DNA from: CADEED01 sp035502995 | GTDB taxonomy: Bacteria; Pseudomonadota; Gammaproteobacteria; Steroidobacterales; Steroidobacteraceae | Length of the DNA stretch: 64,000 nucleotides | NCBI GenBank assembly: GCA_035502995.1 | Contig: DATJTW010000064.1 | Coordinates: forward strand, 1 to 64,000 | Reading direction: 5' to 3' | In this document: positions 40,986 to 50,062 of the stretch, piece after piece | How the letters are laid out: every line of letters starts with the position of its first letter | Position numbering within the stretch: the first letter of the stretch is position 1 | Notes under the pieces: model-generated | The model's input: the letters and a program-made list of their open reading frames with translations, nothing else | What the model was told of the DNA's origin: nothing | Databases searched by the model: none | Made by a program: the position numbers and the translations under genes

Positions 40986-41654
40986 ATGGCAATAGACGTC
41001 TACTGGGGCAGCGGCTCGCCGTACTCGTGGCGCGTGCTGCTCGCGCTCGAGCACAAGGGCCTGCCCTACACGAGCCACCTGCTGTCGCTCGACATGCAGG
41101 AGCACAAGTCGCCGCACATGCTCGCGCTGAATCCGCGCGGCCGCGTGCCGACGCTGAAGGACGGCGACTACGTCGTGTTCGAGTCGCTGGCCGTCATGTA
41201 CTACCTCGACCGCAAATATCCGGCGAAGCCGTTGTTCGGCGAGTCCGCGGAAGAGGGCGGCGTGATCATGCGCGTCTGCTGCGAGTTCCAGGCGTACATC
41301 GAGGATCACGTCATGCGCGTGGCGCGCGCGGTGCTGACGCGCCGCGAGGATCCGAACTCCGACCTCGTGACGAACTCGATGCTGGTCGCCGCCGGCGAAG
41401 CGCGCACCATCGAGATGCGCCTGTCGAAGGGCGACTGGATCGTCGGCGATCGGCCGGGTGCATCGGACTTCATGATCTACCCGTGCATCAAGTTGCTGCT
41501 GCGCGCGCTCGCGCGGCCCGAGGCGCGCGCGCTCGCGGCGCGATTCATGCCCGTCGACGCGAACTATCCGTCGCTCGATCGCTGGTTGAAGCGCGTCGAA
41601 TCGCTGCCCGGCTACGACAAGACGTTTCCGCCGCACTGGCGCACGCGCGACTGA
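40986..41654 (+). CDS. Glutathione S-transferase family protein
   Basis: The gene encodes 222 residues. The thioredoxin-like half starts IDVYWGSGSPYSWRVLLALEHKGLPYTSHLL and contains NPRGRVPTLKDGDYVVFESLAVMYYLDRKYP, where the cis-Pro and Glu-Ser bind glutathione. The helical half has GDWIVGDRPGASDFMIYPCIKLL. ATG 40986 places the first strand at the N-terminus; the 13 residues upstream look like untranslated sequence. It is divergent from sseA with 37 bp between, then hss follows. Confidence 0.93.
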   Translation: MAIDVYWGSGSPYSWRVLLALEHKGLPYTSHLLSLDMQEHKSPHMLALNPRGRVPTLKDGDYVVFESLAVMYYLDRKYPAKPLFGESAEEGGVIMRVCCEFQAYIEDHVMRVARAVLTRREDPNSDLVTNSMLVAAGEARTIEMRLSKGDWIVGDRPGASDFMIYPCIKLLLRALARPEARALAARFMPVDANYPSLDRWLKRVESLPGYDKTFPPHWRTRD

Positions 41655-41744
41655 AAACGTGACAACCCGTCATCGGTGGCAACGCCGGATGATGGTTGAT
41701 ACCCTCTCGGCCCTGATTTTCGGTCGAGTGATACGGGGTCAATC

Positions 41745-43160
41745 ATGGCGGAAGAAAAAGTTCACGTAGAGTTTCCGGGCCGCATCGTCTTCATCGGCAT
41801 GGGCAGCATCGGCCAGGGCACACTGCCGCTCGTCTTGCGCCACATCGGCATCCCGAAGGAACGCATCACGATCGTCACGTCGGACGAGCGCGGCAAGAAG
41901 GTCGCGGCCGAATACGGCGTCAAGTTCGTGAACATCACGCTGACGCGCGACAACTTCCGCCGCGAGCTCGACCCGTACATCGGCCGTGGTGACTTCGTAC
42001 TCAATGTGTCCGTCGACGTGTCGTCGATCGCGTTGATCAAGTTCTGCTGGTCGAAGGGCGCGATGTACCTCGACACGTGCATCGAGCCGTGGCCGGGCGG
42101 CTACACCGACGCCACGATCCCGCACGCGCGCCGCACCAACTACGCGCTGCGCGAAGAGGCGCTGGCGCTGCGCAAGGAGAATCCGCGCGCGCCCACGGCC
42201 GTGCTCACGCACGGTGCGAACCCGGGCCTGGTGTCGCACTTCGTGAAGCAGGCGCTGCTGAACGTCGCCGCGGACACGGGCGTCGATGCCGGTTCACCGA
42301 AGACGCGTGAGGACTGGGGCCAGCTGTCGCGCAAGCTCGGCGTGAAGGTCATCCACATCGCCGAGCGCGACACGCAGCTCGCGTCGAAGCCGAAGCAGTT
42401 CAACGAATTCGTGAACACCTGGTCGGTGGACGGCTTCGTCAGCGAAGGCCAGCAGCCGGCCGAGCTCGGCTGGGGCACGCACGAGAAGAATTTTCCGCGC
42501 GACGGCAAGCGCTACGACTTCGGCAACGGCTCGTCCATCTACCTGATGCAGCCCGGCGCCGCGACGCGCGTGCGCACCTGGACGCCGAAGGCCGGTCATT
42601 TCCACGGCTTCCTGATCACGCACGGTGAGGCGATCTCGATCTCCGACTACCTGTCCGTGAAGCAGGCCTCGGAAACGGTGTACCGCCCCACCTGCCATTA
42701 CGCCTATCACCCCAGCGATTCCGCCGTCGTGTCGGTGCACGAGTTCGCCGGCCGCAACTGGCACCTGCAGGATCGCCAGCGCATCCTGATGGACGAGATC
42801 ATCTCGGGCACCGACGAGCTCGGCGTGCTGCTCGCCGGCCACAAGAAGAATGCGTACTGGTTCGGCTCGAACCTCTCGATCGACGAGGCGCGCAAGCTCG
42901 CCCCGCACAACAACGCCACCAGCCTGCAGGTCACGGTGTCGTGCCTGTCGGGAATGATCTGGGCGATGGAGAATCCGAACGTCGGCCTCGTCGAGCCCGA
43001 CGAGATCGACTTCCGTCGCAATCTGGAGATCGCGATGCCCTACCTGGGCACGGTCGCCGGTGCGTACACGGACTGGACGCCGCTGCACGATCGCGAGCGC
43101 CTGTTCCCGGAAGATCTCGACAAGACGGATCCCTGGCAGTTCAAGAACGTCCGCGTCTGA
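41745..43160 (+). CDS. hss: Homospermidine synthase
   Basis: This 471-residue NAD-dependent enzyme makes sym-homospermidine from putrescine units. It matches bacterial Hss throughout: the Rossmann motif GRIVFIGMGSIGQGTLPLVLRH, YLDTCIEPWPGGYTD, LTHGANPGLVSHFVKQAL, and GTDELGVLLAGHKKNAYWFGS. With speA nearby the region covers entry into polyamine synthesis, though no agmatine-to-putrescine enzyme is in the window. Presence of hss suggests homospermidine may be a major polyamine here. Confidence 0.96.
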   Translation: MAEEKVHVEFPGRIVFIGMGSIGQGTLPLVLRHIGIPKERITIVTSDERGKKVAAEYGVKFVNITLTRDNFRRELDPYIGRGDFVLNVSVDVSSIALIKFCWSKGAMYLDTCIEPWPGGYTDATIPHARRTNYALREEALALRKENPRAPTAVLTHGANPGLVSHFVKQALLNVAADTGVDAGSPKTREDWGQLSRKLGVKVIHIAERDTQLASKPKQFNEFVNTWSVDGFVSEGQQPAELGWGTHEKNFPRDGKRYDFGNGSSIYLMQPGAATRVRTWTPKAGHFHGFLITHGEAISISDYLSVKQASETVYRPTCHYAYHPSDSAVVSVHEFAGRNWHLQDRQRILMDEIISGTDELGVLLAGHKKNAYWFGSNLSIDEARKLAPHNNATSLQVTVSCLSGMIWAMENPNVGLVEPDEIDFRRNLEIAMPYLGTVAGAYTDWTPLHDRERLFPEDLDKTDPWQFKNVRV

Positions 43161-43211
43161 ACACGAGCGGGGGCGGACGCGGGTCCGCCGCCGCGCCTCC
43201 GGTCGGTCGAA

Positions 43212-43736
43212 CTACTCGCCGACGAGCTTCGCGATGCGCTCGCCCATGCGCATCATCTTCAGCAGCGTCTTGCGCGGCATGCTCTTGATCGCGTCGAACC
43301 AGCGCGTGACGGTTTCGAGGAACTCGAGCTGGCTCACGATGCGTTCGCGGACCGCGGCCGGCGTCTCCTTGTCTTTCTGCAACTGCGCGGCGCACTCGCG
43401 CAACGCCGCCAGCGTCGGGTCGAGCTCGCGTTTCTTGCGGCCTTCAATGATGGCGCGGATGACCTCCCACGTATCCTGCTGCGCAGCGAAGTAGTCACGC
43501 CGGTCGCCGAGCTCGTGCGTGATGCGCACGAGGTCCCAGGCCAGCAGCTCCTTGAGTCCCGTGCTGATGTTCGAACGCGCGATGCCCAGCGTCTCGCCGA
43601 TCTCGTCGGCGTTCAGCGGCTCCTCGCTGAGGAACAGCAGCGCATGGATCTGCGCGACCGAGCGGTTCATGCCCCAGCGGCTGCCCATCTCGCCCCAGTG
43701 GACGATGTAGCGTCGCATCGTTTCGGTGAGCTGCAT
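43212..43736 (-). CDS. GbsR/MarR-type transcriptional regulator
   Basis: The gene encodes 174 residues. The N-terminal winged helix (GMNRSVAQIHALLFLSEEPLNADEIGETLGIARSNISTGLKELLAWDLVRITHELGDRRDYFAA) matches the GbsR group, followed by long helices for dimerisation (ELDPTLAALRECAAQLQKDKE). GbsR-type proteins often repress choline or transport genes, but related regulators control other targets. ATG 43736 is 14 bases from a perfect palindrome that overlaps its own promoter, which suggests self-control and possibly control of the divergent membrane gene. Confidence 0.9.
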   Translation of the reverse strand: MQLTETMRRYIVHWGEMGSRWGMNRSVAQIHALLFLSEEPLNADEIGETLGIARSNISTGLKELLAWDLVRITHELGDRRDYFAAQQDTWEVIRAIIEGRKKRELDPTLAALRECAAQLQKDKETPAAVRERIVSQLEFLETVTRWFDAIKSMPRKTLLKMMRMGERIAKLVGE

Positions 43737-43749
43737 ATTGTCATGACCG

Positions 43750-43775
43750 TAATTTCTGTAGTCACAGAAATTATA
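43750..43775. promoter_or_regulatory. Perfect palindrome over the regulator's -10 box
   Basis: TAATTTCTGT (43750-43759) and ACAGAAATTA (43764-43773) form a 10-bp perfect inverted repeat with a 4-bp centre. Read leftward, the consensus -10 TATAAT (43770-43775) overlaps its edge, with TTGCGC 16 bp upstream as a weak -35. AT-rich sequence in a GC-rich setting and location between divergent genes fit an operator for the GbsR-type regulator. Confidence 0.7.
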
Positions 43776-43811
43776 GACGGCTAAGATCGGCGCGCAAGAC
43801 GGAAGAAACGC

Positions 43812-44869
43812 ATGAACAACCCGTACGCACCGCCCGAATCCAACCCGCGCGACGAATCCTCCGAACCCCGCACCGGCCGGCGCCTGCCGTTCAGCGGCTG
43901 GTACGCCGTCGGCGGCGGCGTCGCCGCCGGCCTGCTGCTGCGACTCGCCTTCTCCGGCAAGGCCGGCGACGCCTACGGCGCGATGCTCGCGTCGTTCATC
44001 TTCGGCGCGCCGATCGCGGTCGCCGCCGTCACCGTCTGGCTGGCGGAGCGCATCGAATCGCGCAGCTGGGCTTACTACTTCTTCGCGCCGATGCTGTCGG
44101 TCACGTTGTTCGTCGCTGGCACGCTGGCGCTGAACGTCGAGGGCTGGATCTGCGCCATCCTGATCCTGCCGCTGTTCGCCATCGTCGGCGGGCTCGCGGG
44201 CCTGGTCGTGGGCGCGATCTGCCGTGCCACCGGACGGCCGAAACGCACGCTGGTGAGCTGCCTCGCGATGCTGCCGCTGCTCGGCGGTTCGTTCGAACAC
44301 CTCATCCCGAACGCCGCGCGCGAACGCGTCCAGACGCGCGAGGTCTTCGTCGCCGCGACGCCCGGCGCCGTGTGGCGCGAGATCGTCGACGTGCCCGACA
44401 TCCGTCCGGAAGAAGTCGGCGGCGCCTGGATGTACCGCATCGGCGTGCCGCTGCCGCTGGCCGCCCGCGGCGAGACGCGCGGCGACGAACACCTGCGCCA
44501 CATCGCGATGAATCGTGGCGTGCATTTCGACCAGGTCGCGAGCACGTGGCAGGAACCCGGCTCCGGCGAATCCGGGTCCCGCGAATCCGGCGTCGTCGTC
44601 TGGCGCTACCGCTTCGCCGCCGATTCCTTTCCACCCGGTGCACTCGACGACCACGTGCTCATCGGCGGCGAATACTTCGACATCCGGACCTGCACGTTCA
44701 CGCTGACGCCCACGACCGGCGGCACGCGCGTGTCGCTGTCGACGCGTTACCGCGTCAGCACGCACTTCAACTGGTACGCCGGCTGGATCGGCGACGCCGT
44801 CGTCGGGGATTTCGTCGAGACGTCGCTCGGCCTGTACGCGCGCCGCGCCGAGCGCGCGGCCAGCGCCGC

Positions 44870-44891
<22 letters not shown>
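43812..44891 (+). CDS. Membrane protein with C-terminal SRPBCC-like domain
   Basis: The gene encodes 359 residues. After a short hydrophilic start (MNNPYAPPESNPRDESSEP) there are about four membrane helices (residues about 30-165). From about 175 on the sequence reads like an SRPBCC/polyketide-cyclase-type fold: REVFVAATPGAVWREIVDVPDI, then MYRIGVPLPLAARGETRG, and FTLTPTTGGTRVSLSTRYRVSTHFNWYAGWIG. A short internal repeat gives GSGESGSRESG. The domain may bind a lipid or hydrophobic ligand at the membrane. It is divergent from the regulator and may be its target. Its end overlaps greB by 22 nt. Confidence 0.8.
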
Positions 44892-45379
<488 letters not shown>

Positions 45380-45489
45380 GAACGAAATCATATGTGTGAA
45401 GGCGGTCACGCTCACGGCCGCGGTGCGCCAGGGGGTTCCGTGAGCCCCCTCACAGCCGTCGGGACCCCCGAAGCCCAAACTGTCTACCC

Positions 45490-45684
45490 ATGGCAGCCCG
45501 CTACTACACGCACTTCGTCACCAGCGCCGAGCCCGCTCATTCGAGCGAGTGGAGCGGGGTCATCGAGCTGACGCACCCGCTGGGTGAACGCCGCGATTCG
45601 AAGGAACTGCGCCGACTGCTGGCCGCGAACTTCGAGATCGAAGCCGAGGACATCAAGATTCTGCAGGTTGCGCGATTGCACTGA
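45490..45684 (+). CDS. Small protein of unknown function (64 residues)
   Basis: The gene encodes 64 residues with no signal or membrane segment. The sequence looks like one compact alpha/beta unit (RYYTHFVTSAEPAHSSEWSGVIELTH, then a helix DSKELRRLLAANFEIEAEDIKILQVARLH). The ATG has a weak ribosome site, but codon use matches its neighbours and a terminator follows, so it is likely real. It is divergent from greB with 110 bp between. The product may be a nucleic-acid or protein-binding accessory; function unknown. Confidence 0.65.
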   Translation: MAARYYTHFVTSAEPAHSSEWSGVIELTHPLGERRDSKELRRLLAANFEIEAEDIKILQVARLH

Positions 45685-45706
45685 TTCTTCTCCCCCGTAT
45701 CCCCTA

Positions 45707-45737
45707 GCGGACTTCTTTCCCTTCATCGAAAGTCCGC
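45707..45737 (+). other. Perfect hairpin ahead of the terminator
   Basis: GCGGACTT (45707-45714) and AAGTCCGC (45730-45737) form an 8-bp perfect stem with a 15-nt loop. It lies 22 nt after the small gene's stop and 14 nt before the terminator hairpin, giving two stems in tandem. Confidence 0.5.
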
Positions 45738-45750
45738 CTTCCGAGCCCCG

Positions 45751-45776
45751 AGCCCCCAAAGCTTGGGGCTTTTTTT
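45751..45776 (+). terminator. Rho-independent terminator after the small gene
   Basis: AGCCCC (45751-45756) pairs with GGGGCT (45765-45770), extended by AA/TT beyond a bulged C. A run of seven T (45770-45776) follows. It ends 36 bp before the M13 peptidase ATG. Confidence 0.8.
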
Positions 45777-45812
45777 ATACTCCGGCCCTTCGCACCGAAT
45801 CCGGGGTTTTCC

Positions 45813-47903
45813 ATGCTTCGTCGAACTGCCGTGACGGCCACCGCCACGATCTCGCTGATTGCAGTGGCGGTCGCCACGCTGGCGGCGTGCACGTCTGCCG
45901 CGTCCAAACCCGCTCCCGCCGCGCAAGCCGTGGCTCCGCCGCCGCCCCCGCCGCCGAAGTCCGGCCTCGATCTCGCCGGTTTCGATCGCACGGTGCGTCC
46001 GCAGGATGACCTCTATCGCTTCGTCGACGGTGGCTGGCTCGCGAAGACCGAGATCCCCGCCGACAAGTCGAACTACGGCTCGTTTTCCATCCTCGACGAC
46101 CGCGCGCAGGACGAGGTCCGTCAGCTGATCGTCGCGGCCTCTGAGAAGGCCAACAACCCGCCCGGCTCCGACGCGCAGAAGGCCGGCGATTTCTATCTCT
46201 CGTATCTCGACACGGCGCGCATAGAGAGCCTCGGCCTCACGCCGCTGGCCGCGGAGATCGCGCAGATCGACGCCATCGCGACACCGCGCGACGTCGCGCG
46301 TTACATCGGCTACTCGATGCGCATCGGCGTCGCGCAGCCGTTCGTCTGGTACACGTCGCCCGACAGCAAGAATTCCACGGTGTACCTCGCCTCGCTGCAG
46401 CAGCGCGGCCTCACCATGCCGGACCGCGACTACTACCTGAGCCCCGACGCGAAGTTCGCGCAGTTCAGGGCGAAGTTCGCGACCTACGTCGAGCAGATGC
46501 TGGCGCGCGCTGGCGAGCGCAACGCGAAGGCCGCGGCCGTGCGCATCGCCGCGCTCGAGACGCGCCTCGCGAACGAGCAGTGGACGAAGGTGCAGAACCG
46601 CGACCCGGTGAAGACCTACAACCCGATGATGCTGCCCGAGTACCAGAAGCTCACGCCGGGCTTCGACTGGCTGGCGTTCTACGACGGCCTCGGCGCGCCG
46701 CCGCAGAAGATGGACGTGAGCCAGCCCAGCTTCTTCAAGGGCGTGGGCCAGCTGGTGAAGACCGTACCGGTCGCCGACTGGCGCCTGTACTTCAAGTTCC
46801 ACCTGCTCAACGAGTACGCGCAGGTGTTGTCCAAGGACTTTGCGGACCTCGAATTCGACTTCAACCAGCGCACCATCGCCGGCGTGCCGGAGCAGAAACC
46901 GCGCTGGCGCCAGGCCGTCGAGCTGATGGGCGACACCATGGGCGAGCTGGTCGGCCGCATGTTCGTCGACGCGCATTTCAAGCCCGAGTCGAAGCAGCGC
47001 GTGCTCGCCCTGGTCTCGAACCTGCTGAAGGCGTTCGACACCTCGATCGACGGCCTCGAGTGGATGAGCCCCGACACGCGCGTCGAGGCCAAGCGCAAGC
47101 TGTCCAAGATCACCGTGAAGATCGGCTACCCCGACAAGTGGCGCGACTACTCGACGCTCACCGTCAAGCGCGACGACCTGGTCGGCAACCTGATCCGCGC
47201 GGCGGAGTTCCAGCACCAGCGTTACGTGCAGCGTGCCGGCGGCCCGGTCGACAAGGGCGAATGGCTGATGACGCCGCAGACCGTCAACGCGTATTACAAC
47301 CCGACGACCAACGAGATCACGTTCCCGGCCGCGATCCTGCGTCCGCCGTTCTTCGATCCGGAAGCGGACGACGCGGTGAACTACGGCGGCATCGGCGCCG
47401 TCATCGGCCACGAGATCAGCCACGGCTTCGACGACTCCGGCCGGCAGTTCGACGGCGACGGCAACCTGCGCGACTGGTGGACGGCCGACGACGCCGCCAA
47501 GTTCAAGACGCGCGCCAACGGTATCGTCGCGCAGTTCAACGGCTACACCGTGCTCGACGACCAGCACATCAACGGCGAGCTGACGCTGGGCGAGAACATC
47601 GGCGACCTGTCGGGCCTGGCCGTGGCCTTCAAGGCGTACAAGATCGCGCTGAACGGCCAGCCGGCGCCGGTCATCGACGGGTTCACCGGCGACCAGCGCT
47701 TCTTCTGCGGCTGGGCGCAGGGCTGGCGCCGCAAGTACCGCGACCCGGAACTGCTGAAACGCGTGAAGGCGGATCCGCATGCGCCCAGCGAGTTCCGTAC
47801 GAATGGTCCGACGAGCAACATCGACGCGTTCTACGATGCGTTCGGCGTGAAGTCTGGAGATCGGTTGTATCGTCCCCAGAACGAGCGCGTGAAAATCTGG
47901 TGA
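45813..47903 (+). CDS. M13-family metallopeptidase (neprilysin/PepO-like), lipoprotein
   Basis: The gene encodes 696 residues. The signal ends at a lipobox (LAAC), so the enzyme is probably membrane-anchored in the periplasm. Family marks are NAYYNPTTNEITFPAAIL, the zinc site IGHEISHGFDDSGRQFDGDG, and the Glu ligand in GENIGDLSGLAVAFKAYK; the N-terminal half has QDDLYRFVDGGWLAKTEIP. M13 enzymes cut short peptides. It sits between a terminator and the LemA gene; an operon with lemA is possible but not shown. Confidence 0.96.
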   Translation: MLRRTAVTATATISLIAVAVATLAACTSAASKPAPAAQAVAPPPPPPPKSGLDLAGFDRTVRPQDDLYRFVDGGWLAKTEIPADKSNYGSFSILDDRAQDEVRQLIVAASEKANNPPGSDAQKAGDFYLSYLDTARIESLGLTPLAAEIAQIDAIATPRDVARYIGYSMRIGVAQPFVWYTSPDSKNSTVYLASLQQRGLTMPDRDYYLSPDAKFAQFRAKFATYVEQMLARAGERNAKAAAVRIAALETRLANEQWTKVQNRDPVKTYNPMMLPEYQKLTPGFDWLAFYDGLGAPPQKMDVSQPSFFKGVGQLVKTVPVADWRLYFKFHLLNEYAQVLSKDFADLEFDFNQRTIAGVPEQKPRWRQAVELMGDTMGELVGRMFVDAHFKPESKQRVLALVSNLLKAFDTSIDGLEWMSPDTRVEAKRKLSKITVKIGYPDKWRDYSTLTVKRDDLVGNLIRAAEFQHQRYVQRAGGPVDKGEWLMTPQTVNAYYNPTTNEITFPAAILRPPFFDPEADDAVNYGGIGAVIGHEISHGFDDSGRQFDGDGNLRDWWTADDAAKFKTRANGIVAQFNGYTVLDDQHINGELTLGENIGDLSGLAVAFKAYKIALNGQPAPVIDGFTGDQRFFCGWAQGWRRKYRDPELLKRVKADPHAPSEFRTNGPTSNIDAFYDAFGVKSGDRLYRPQNERVKIW

Positions 47904-47931
47904 TGCCCGCCGGGCGAACGGGGAGATGACG

Positions 47932-48579
47932 ATGCGGAAGTGGATGCTGGGTGTGATCGTCGTGCTGGTGGGCAGCAGCCTCTCGGGCTGCGGCTACAAC
48001 AACCTGCAGCGCGAGGACGAGTCGGTGAAGGCGGCGTGGTCCGAGGTGGTGAACAACTACCAGCGGCGCGCGGACCTGATCCCGAACCTCGTCGCGACCG
48101 TGAAGGGTTTCGCCGCGCAGGAAGAACGCGTGCTCGTCGAGGTCACGGAGGCGCGCGCGAAGGTGGGCTCGATCCAGCTGACGCCCGAGCTCATCAACGA
48201 TCCGGGCGCATTCGCGAAATTCCAGGCGGCGCAGGGCGAGCTCACCGGCGCGTTGTCGCGCCTGATGGTGACGGTCGAGAAGTACCCGGAGCTGAAGTCG
48301 AACGAGAACTTCCGCGACCTGCAGGTGCAGCTCGAGGGCACGGAGAACCGCATCGCCGTCGCGCGCAAGCGCTACATCGACGCGGTGCAGTCGTACAACG
48401 TCACGGTGCGCCAGTTCCCGACCAACCTGACCGCGAAGATGTTCGACTTCGAGGTGAAGCAGAACTTCAGCGTCGAGAACGAGAAGGCGATCTCGACCGC
48501 GCCGGCGGTCACGTTCGATACGTCGACGCCGAACGCCACGGCCGCGCCCGTCGAGAAGCCGGCGCCGGCCACGAACTGA
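47932..48579 (+). CDS. LemA-family lipoprotein
   Basis: The gene encodes 215 residues. A short signal ends at SGC (lipobox-like LSGC). The body is the LemA helical bundle: NNLQREDESVKAAWSEVVNNYQRRADLIPNLVATVKGFAAQEERVLVEVTEARAKV, then LQVQLEGTENRIAVARKRYIDAVQSYNVTVRQFPTNL. ATG 47932 has GGGAG six bases upstream, better than ATG 47926, which touches that site. LemA is repeatedly found with TPM-domain proteins, as here, and is linked to membrane or envelope stress; its mechanism is not established. Confidence 0.94.
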   Translation: MRKWMLGVIVVLVGSSLSGCGYNNLQREDESVKAAWSEVVNNYQRRADLIPNLVATVKGFAAQEERVLVEVTEARAKVGSIQLTPELINDPGAFAKFQAAQGELTGALSRLMVTVEKYPELKSNENFRDLQVQLEGTENRIAVARKRYIDAVQSYNVTVRQFPTNLTAKMFDFEVKQNFSVENEKAISTAPAVTFDTSTPNATAAPVEKPAPATN

Positions 48580-48583
48580 AAAC

Positions 48584-49510
48584 GTGAAAACGCTGCTGAT
48601 CGCGCTGGCGTTCCTGGTGCTGGGCGCGCCGGCGGCGCGCGCGCAGGTCGCGGTTCCGAAGCTCGAGGCGCGCGTCACCGATCTCACCGGCACGCTGACG
48701 GCCAGCCAGCAATCGACGCTCGAGGACAAGCTGCAGCAGTTCGAGGCGCGCAAGGGCTCGCAGGTGGTCGTGCTGATCGTGCCCACCACGCAGCCCGAGG
48801 ACATCGCGCAGTTCGGCATCCGCGTCGCCGAGGCGTGGAAGATCGGCCGGCAGAACGTCGATGACGGCGCCATCCTCATCATCGCGAAGGAAGACCGCAC
48901 GCTGCGCATCGAGGTGGGCCGCCGCCTCGAAGGTCCGCTGCCCGACATCACCGCCGGCCGCATCATCAACGACACTATCGTGCCGCTGTTCCGGCAGGGC
49001 GATTTCTACGGCGGCGTGAATGCCGGCGTCGACCGGATGATCCGCGTCATCGACGGCGAGCCGCTGCCCGCGGCCGATCAGCGCTGGCAGAACAAGCCGC
49101 GCGCCGTGCCGTGGCCGTTCATCCTCATCGGCTTCCTCGCGTTCGGCGGCGCGTTCCGGTTCCTCGGCGGCCGCGCGGTCAGTGCGCTGATCGCCGGTTT
49201 TTGCGCCGGTATCGTGATCCACTGGTTGTTCTCGCGGATCGTGCCGTCGGTCGGCGCAGGCGCGGGAGTGTTCCTGTTCTCGCTGCTGATGCAATCGGCC
49301 GGCGGCGGTGGTCCCGGCGGTGGTGGCGGTGGTGGCGGTTCGTCGCGCCGATCACGCGTGTTCCGCGACCGCGGCGGCTGGGGTGGCGGCTTCGGCGGCG
49401 GCGGGTTCGGCGGTGGTGGTGGCGGATTCGGCGGGGGCTTCGGCGGTGGCGGCGGGTTCAGCGGTGGCGGTGGCGGCTTCGGAGGCGGCGGTGCGTCCGG
49501 CCGCTGGTAG
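48584..49510 (+). CDS. TPM-domain membrane protein with Gly-rich tail (YgcG-like)
   Basis: The gene encodes 308 residues. A signal peptide is followed by a TPM domain (LEARVTDLTGTLTASQQSTLEDKLQQFEARKGSQVVVLIVPTTQPEDIAQFGIRVAEAWKIG, DGAILIIAKEDRTLRIEVG). Two or three membrane helices lie at about 180-240. The last 65 residues are a Gly-rich tract with Phe every few residues, as in YgcG/Psb32-like proteins. The start is GTG 48584, four bases after the lemA stop. It is the second gene of a LemA-TPM-TPM set that may form an envelope complex. Confidence 0.92.
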   Translation: MKTLLIALAFLVLGAPAARAQVAVPKLEARVTDLTGTLTASQQSTLEDKLQQFEARKGSQVVVLIVPTTQPEDIAQFGIRVAEAWKIGRQNVDDGAILIIAKEDRTLRIEVGRRLEGPLPDITAGRIINDTIVPLFRQGDFYGGVNAGVDRMIRVIDGEPLPAADQRWQNKPRAVPWPFILIGFLAFGGAFRFLGGRAVSALIAGFCAGIVIHWLFSRIVPSVGAGAGVFLFSLLMQSAGGGGPGGGGGGGGSSRRSRVFRDRGGWGGGFGGGGFGGGGGGFGGGFGGGGGFSGGGGGFGGGGASGRW

Positions 49511-49517
49511 TTAGCTC

Positions 49518-50015
49518 ATGGATCTCGCCAGGTTCCTGCGGCACGTCTTCGCCTCGCGCTGGCTGACGCGGCGCCGCTTCAGCGACGCCGTCGATGCGGC
49601 GATCGAGTCGGCCATCGAGTCCGCGGAGAAACGTACGGGCGGCGAGATCCGCTTCGTCATCGAGACCGCGCTGCATCCCGCGGCGGCCTGGCGCGGGCAG
49701 TCCCCGCGCGACCGCGCGCTCGACGTGTTCGGCCAATTCCGCGTCTGGGACACCGACGAGCGCAACGGCGTACTCATATATGTATTGGTGGCGGACCGGG
49801 ACGTGGAGATCGTCGCCGACCGGGGCGCCGCCGCCGCGGTGTCGCCCGCCGGCTGGGAAGAGGTGGCGCGCCGCATGGAAGCGGAGTTCCGCGCCGGACG
49901 GTTCGGCGACGGTGCCGTCGCCGGTGTCGCGGGCGTCGGCAGCTTGTTAGAGAAACACTTTCCCGCGCGACCGGTGAATCGCGACGAACTGCCCAATCAG
50001 CCGACGCTGCTGTAG
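49518..50015 (+). CDS. TPM-domain protein, no signal peptide
   Basis: The gene encodes 165 residues. A TPM-like fold is visible: SDAVDAAIESAIESAEKRTGGEIRFVIETALHP, LDVFGQFRVWDTDERNGVLIYVLVADRDVEIVADRGAAAAVSPAGWEEVARRMEAEFRAG. No signal or membrane segment is seen, so its location is unclear. It follows the other TPM gene after seven bases, the usual order in LemA clusters. Function is unknown beyond this association. Confidence 0.9.
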   Translation: MDLARFLRHVFASRWLTRRRFSDAVDAAIESAIESAEKRTGGEIRFVIETALHPAAAWRGQSPRDRALDVFGQFRVWDTDERNGVLIYVLVADRDVEIVADRGAAAAVSPAGWEEVARRMEAEFRAGRFGDGAVAGVAGVGSLLEKHFPARPVNRDELPNQPTLL

Positions 50016-50062
50016 CAGAATGCCGACATCCTGAAATGAATCCCCGGTGTCATACTCCCGCC

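Noticed and set aside
38091..41636. A single 1181-codon minus-strand gene covering speA, sseA and beyond
   Set aside because: Only the part below about 40058 matches arginine decarboxylase; above that the sseA gene in another frame and the GST on the other strand are clear.
48584..49510. Gly-rich tail as a sign of frameshift or low-quality sequence
   Set aside because: The frame stays open to a normal stop and such tails are usual in YgcG-like TPM proteins.
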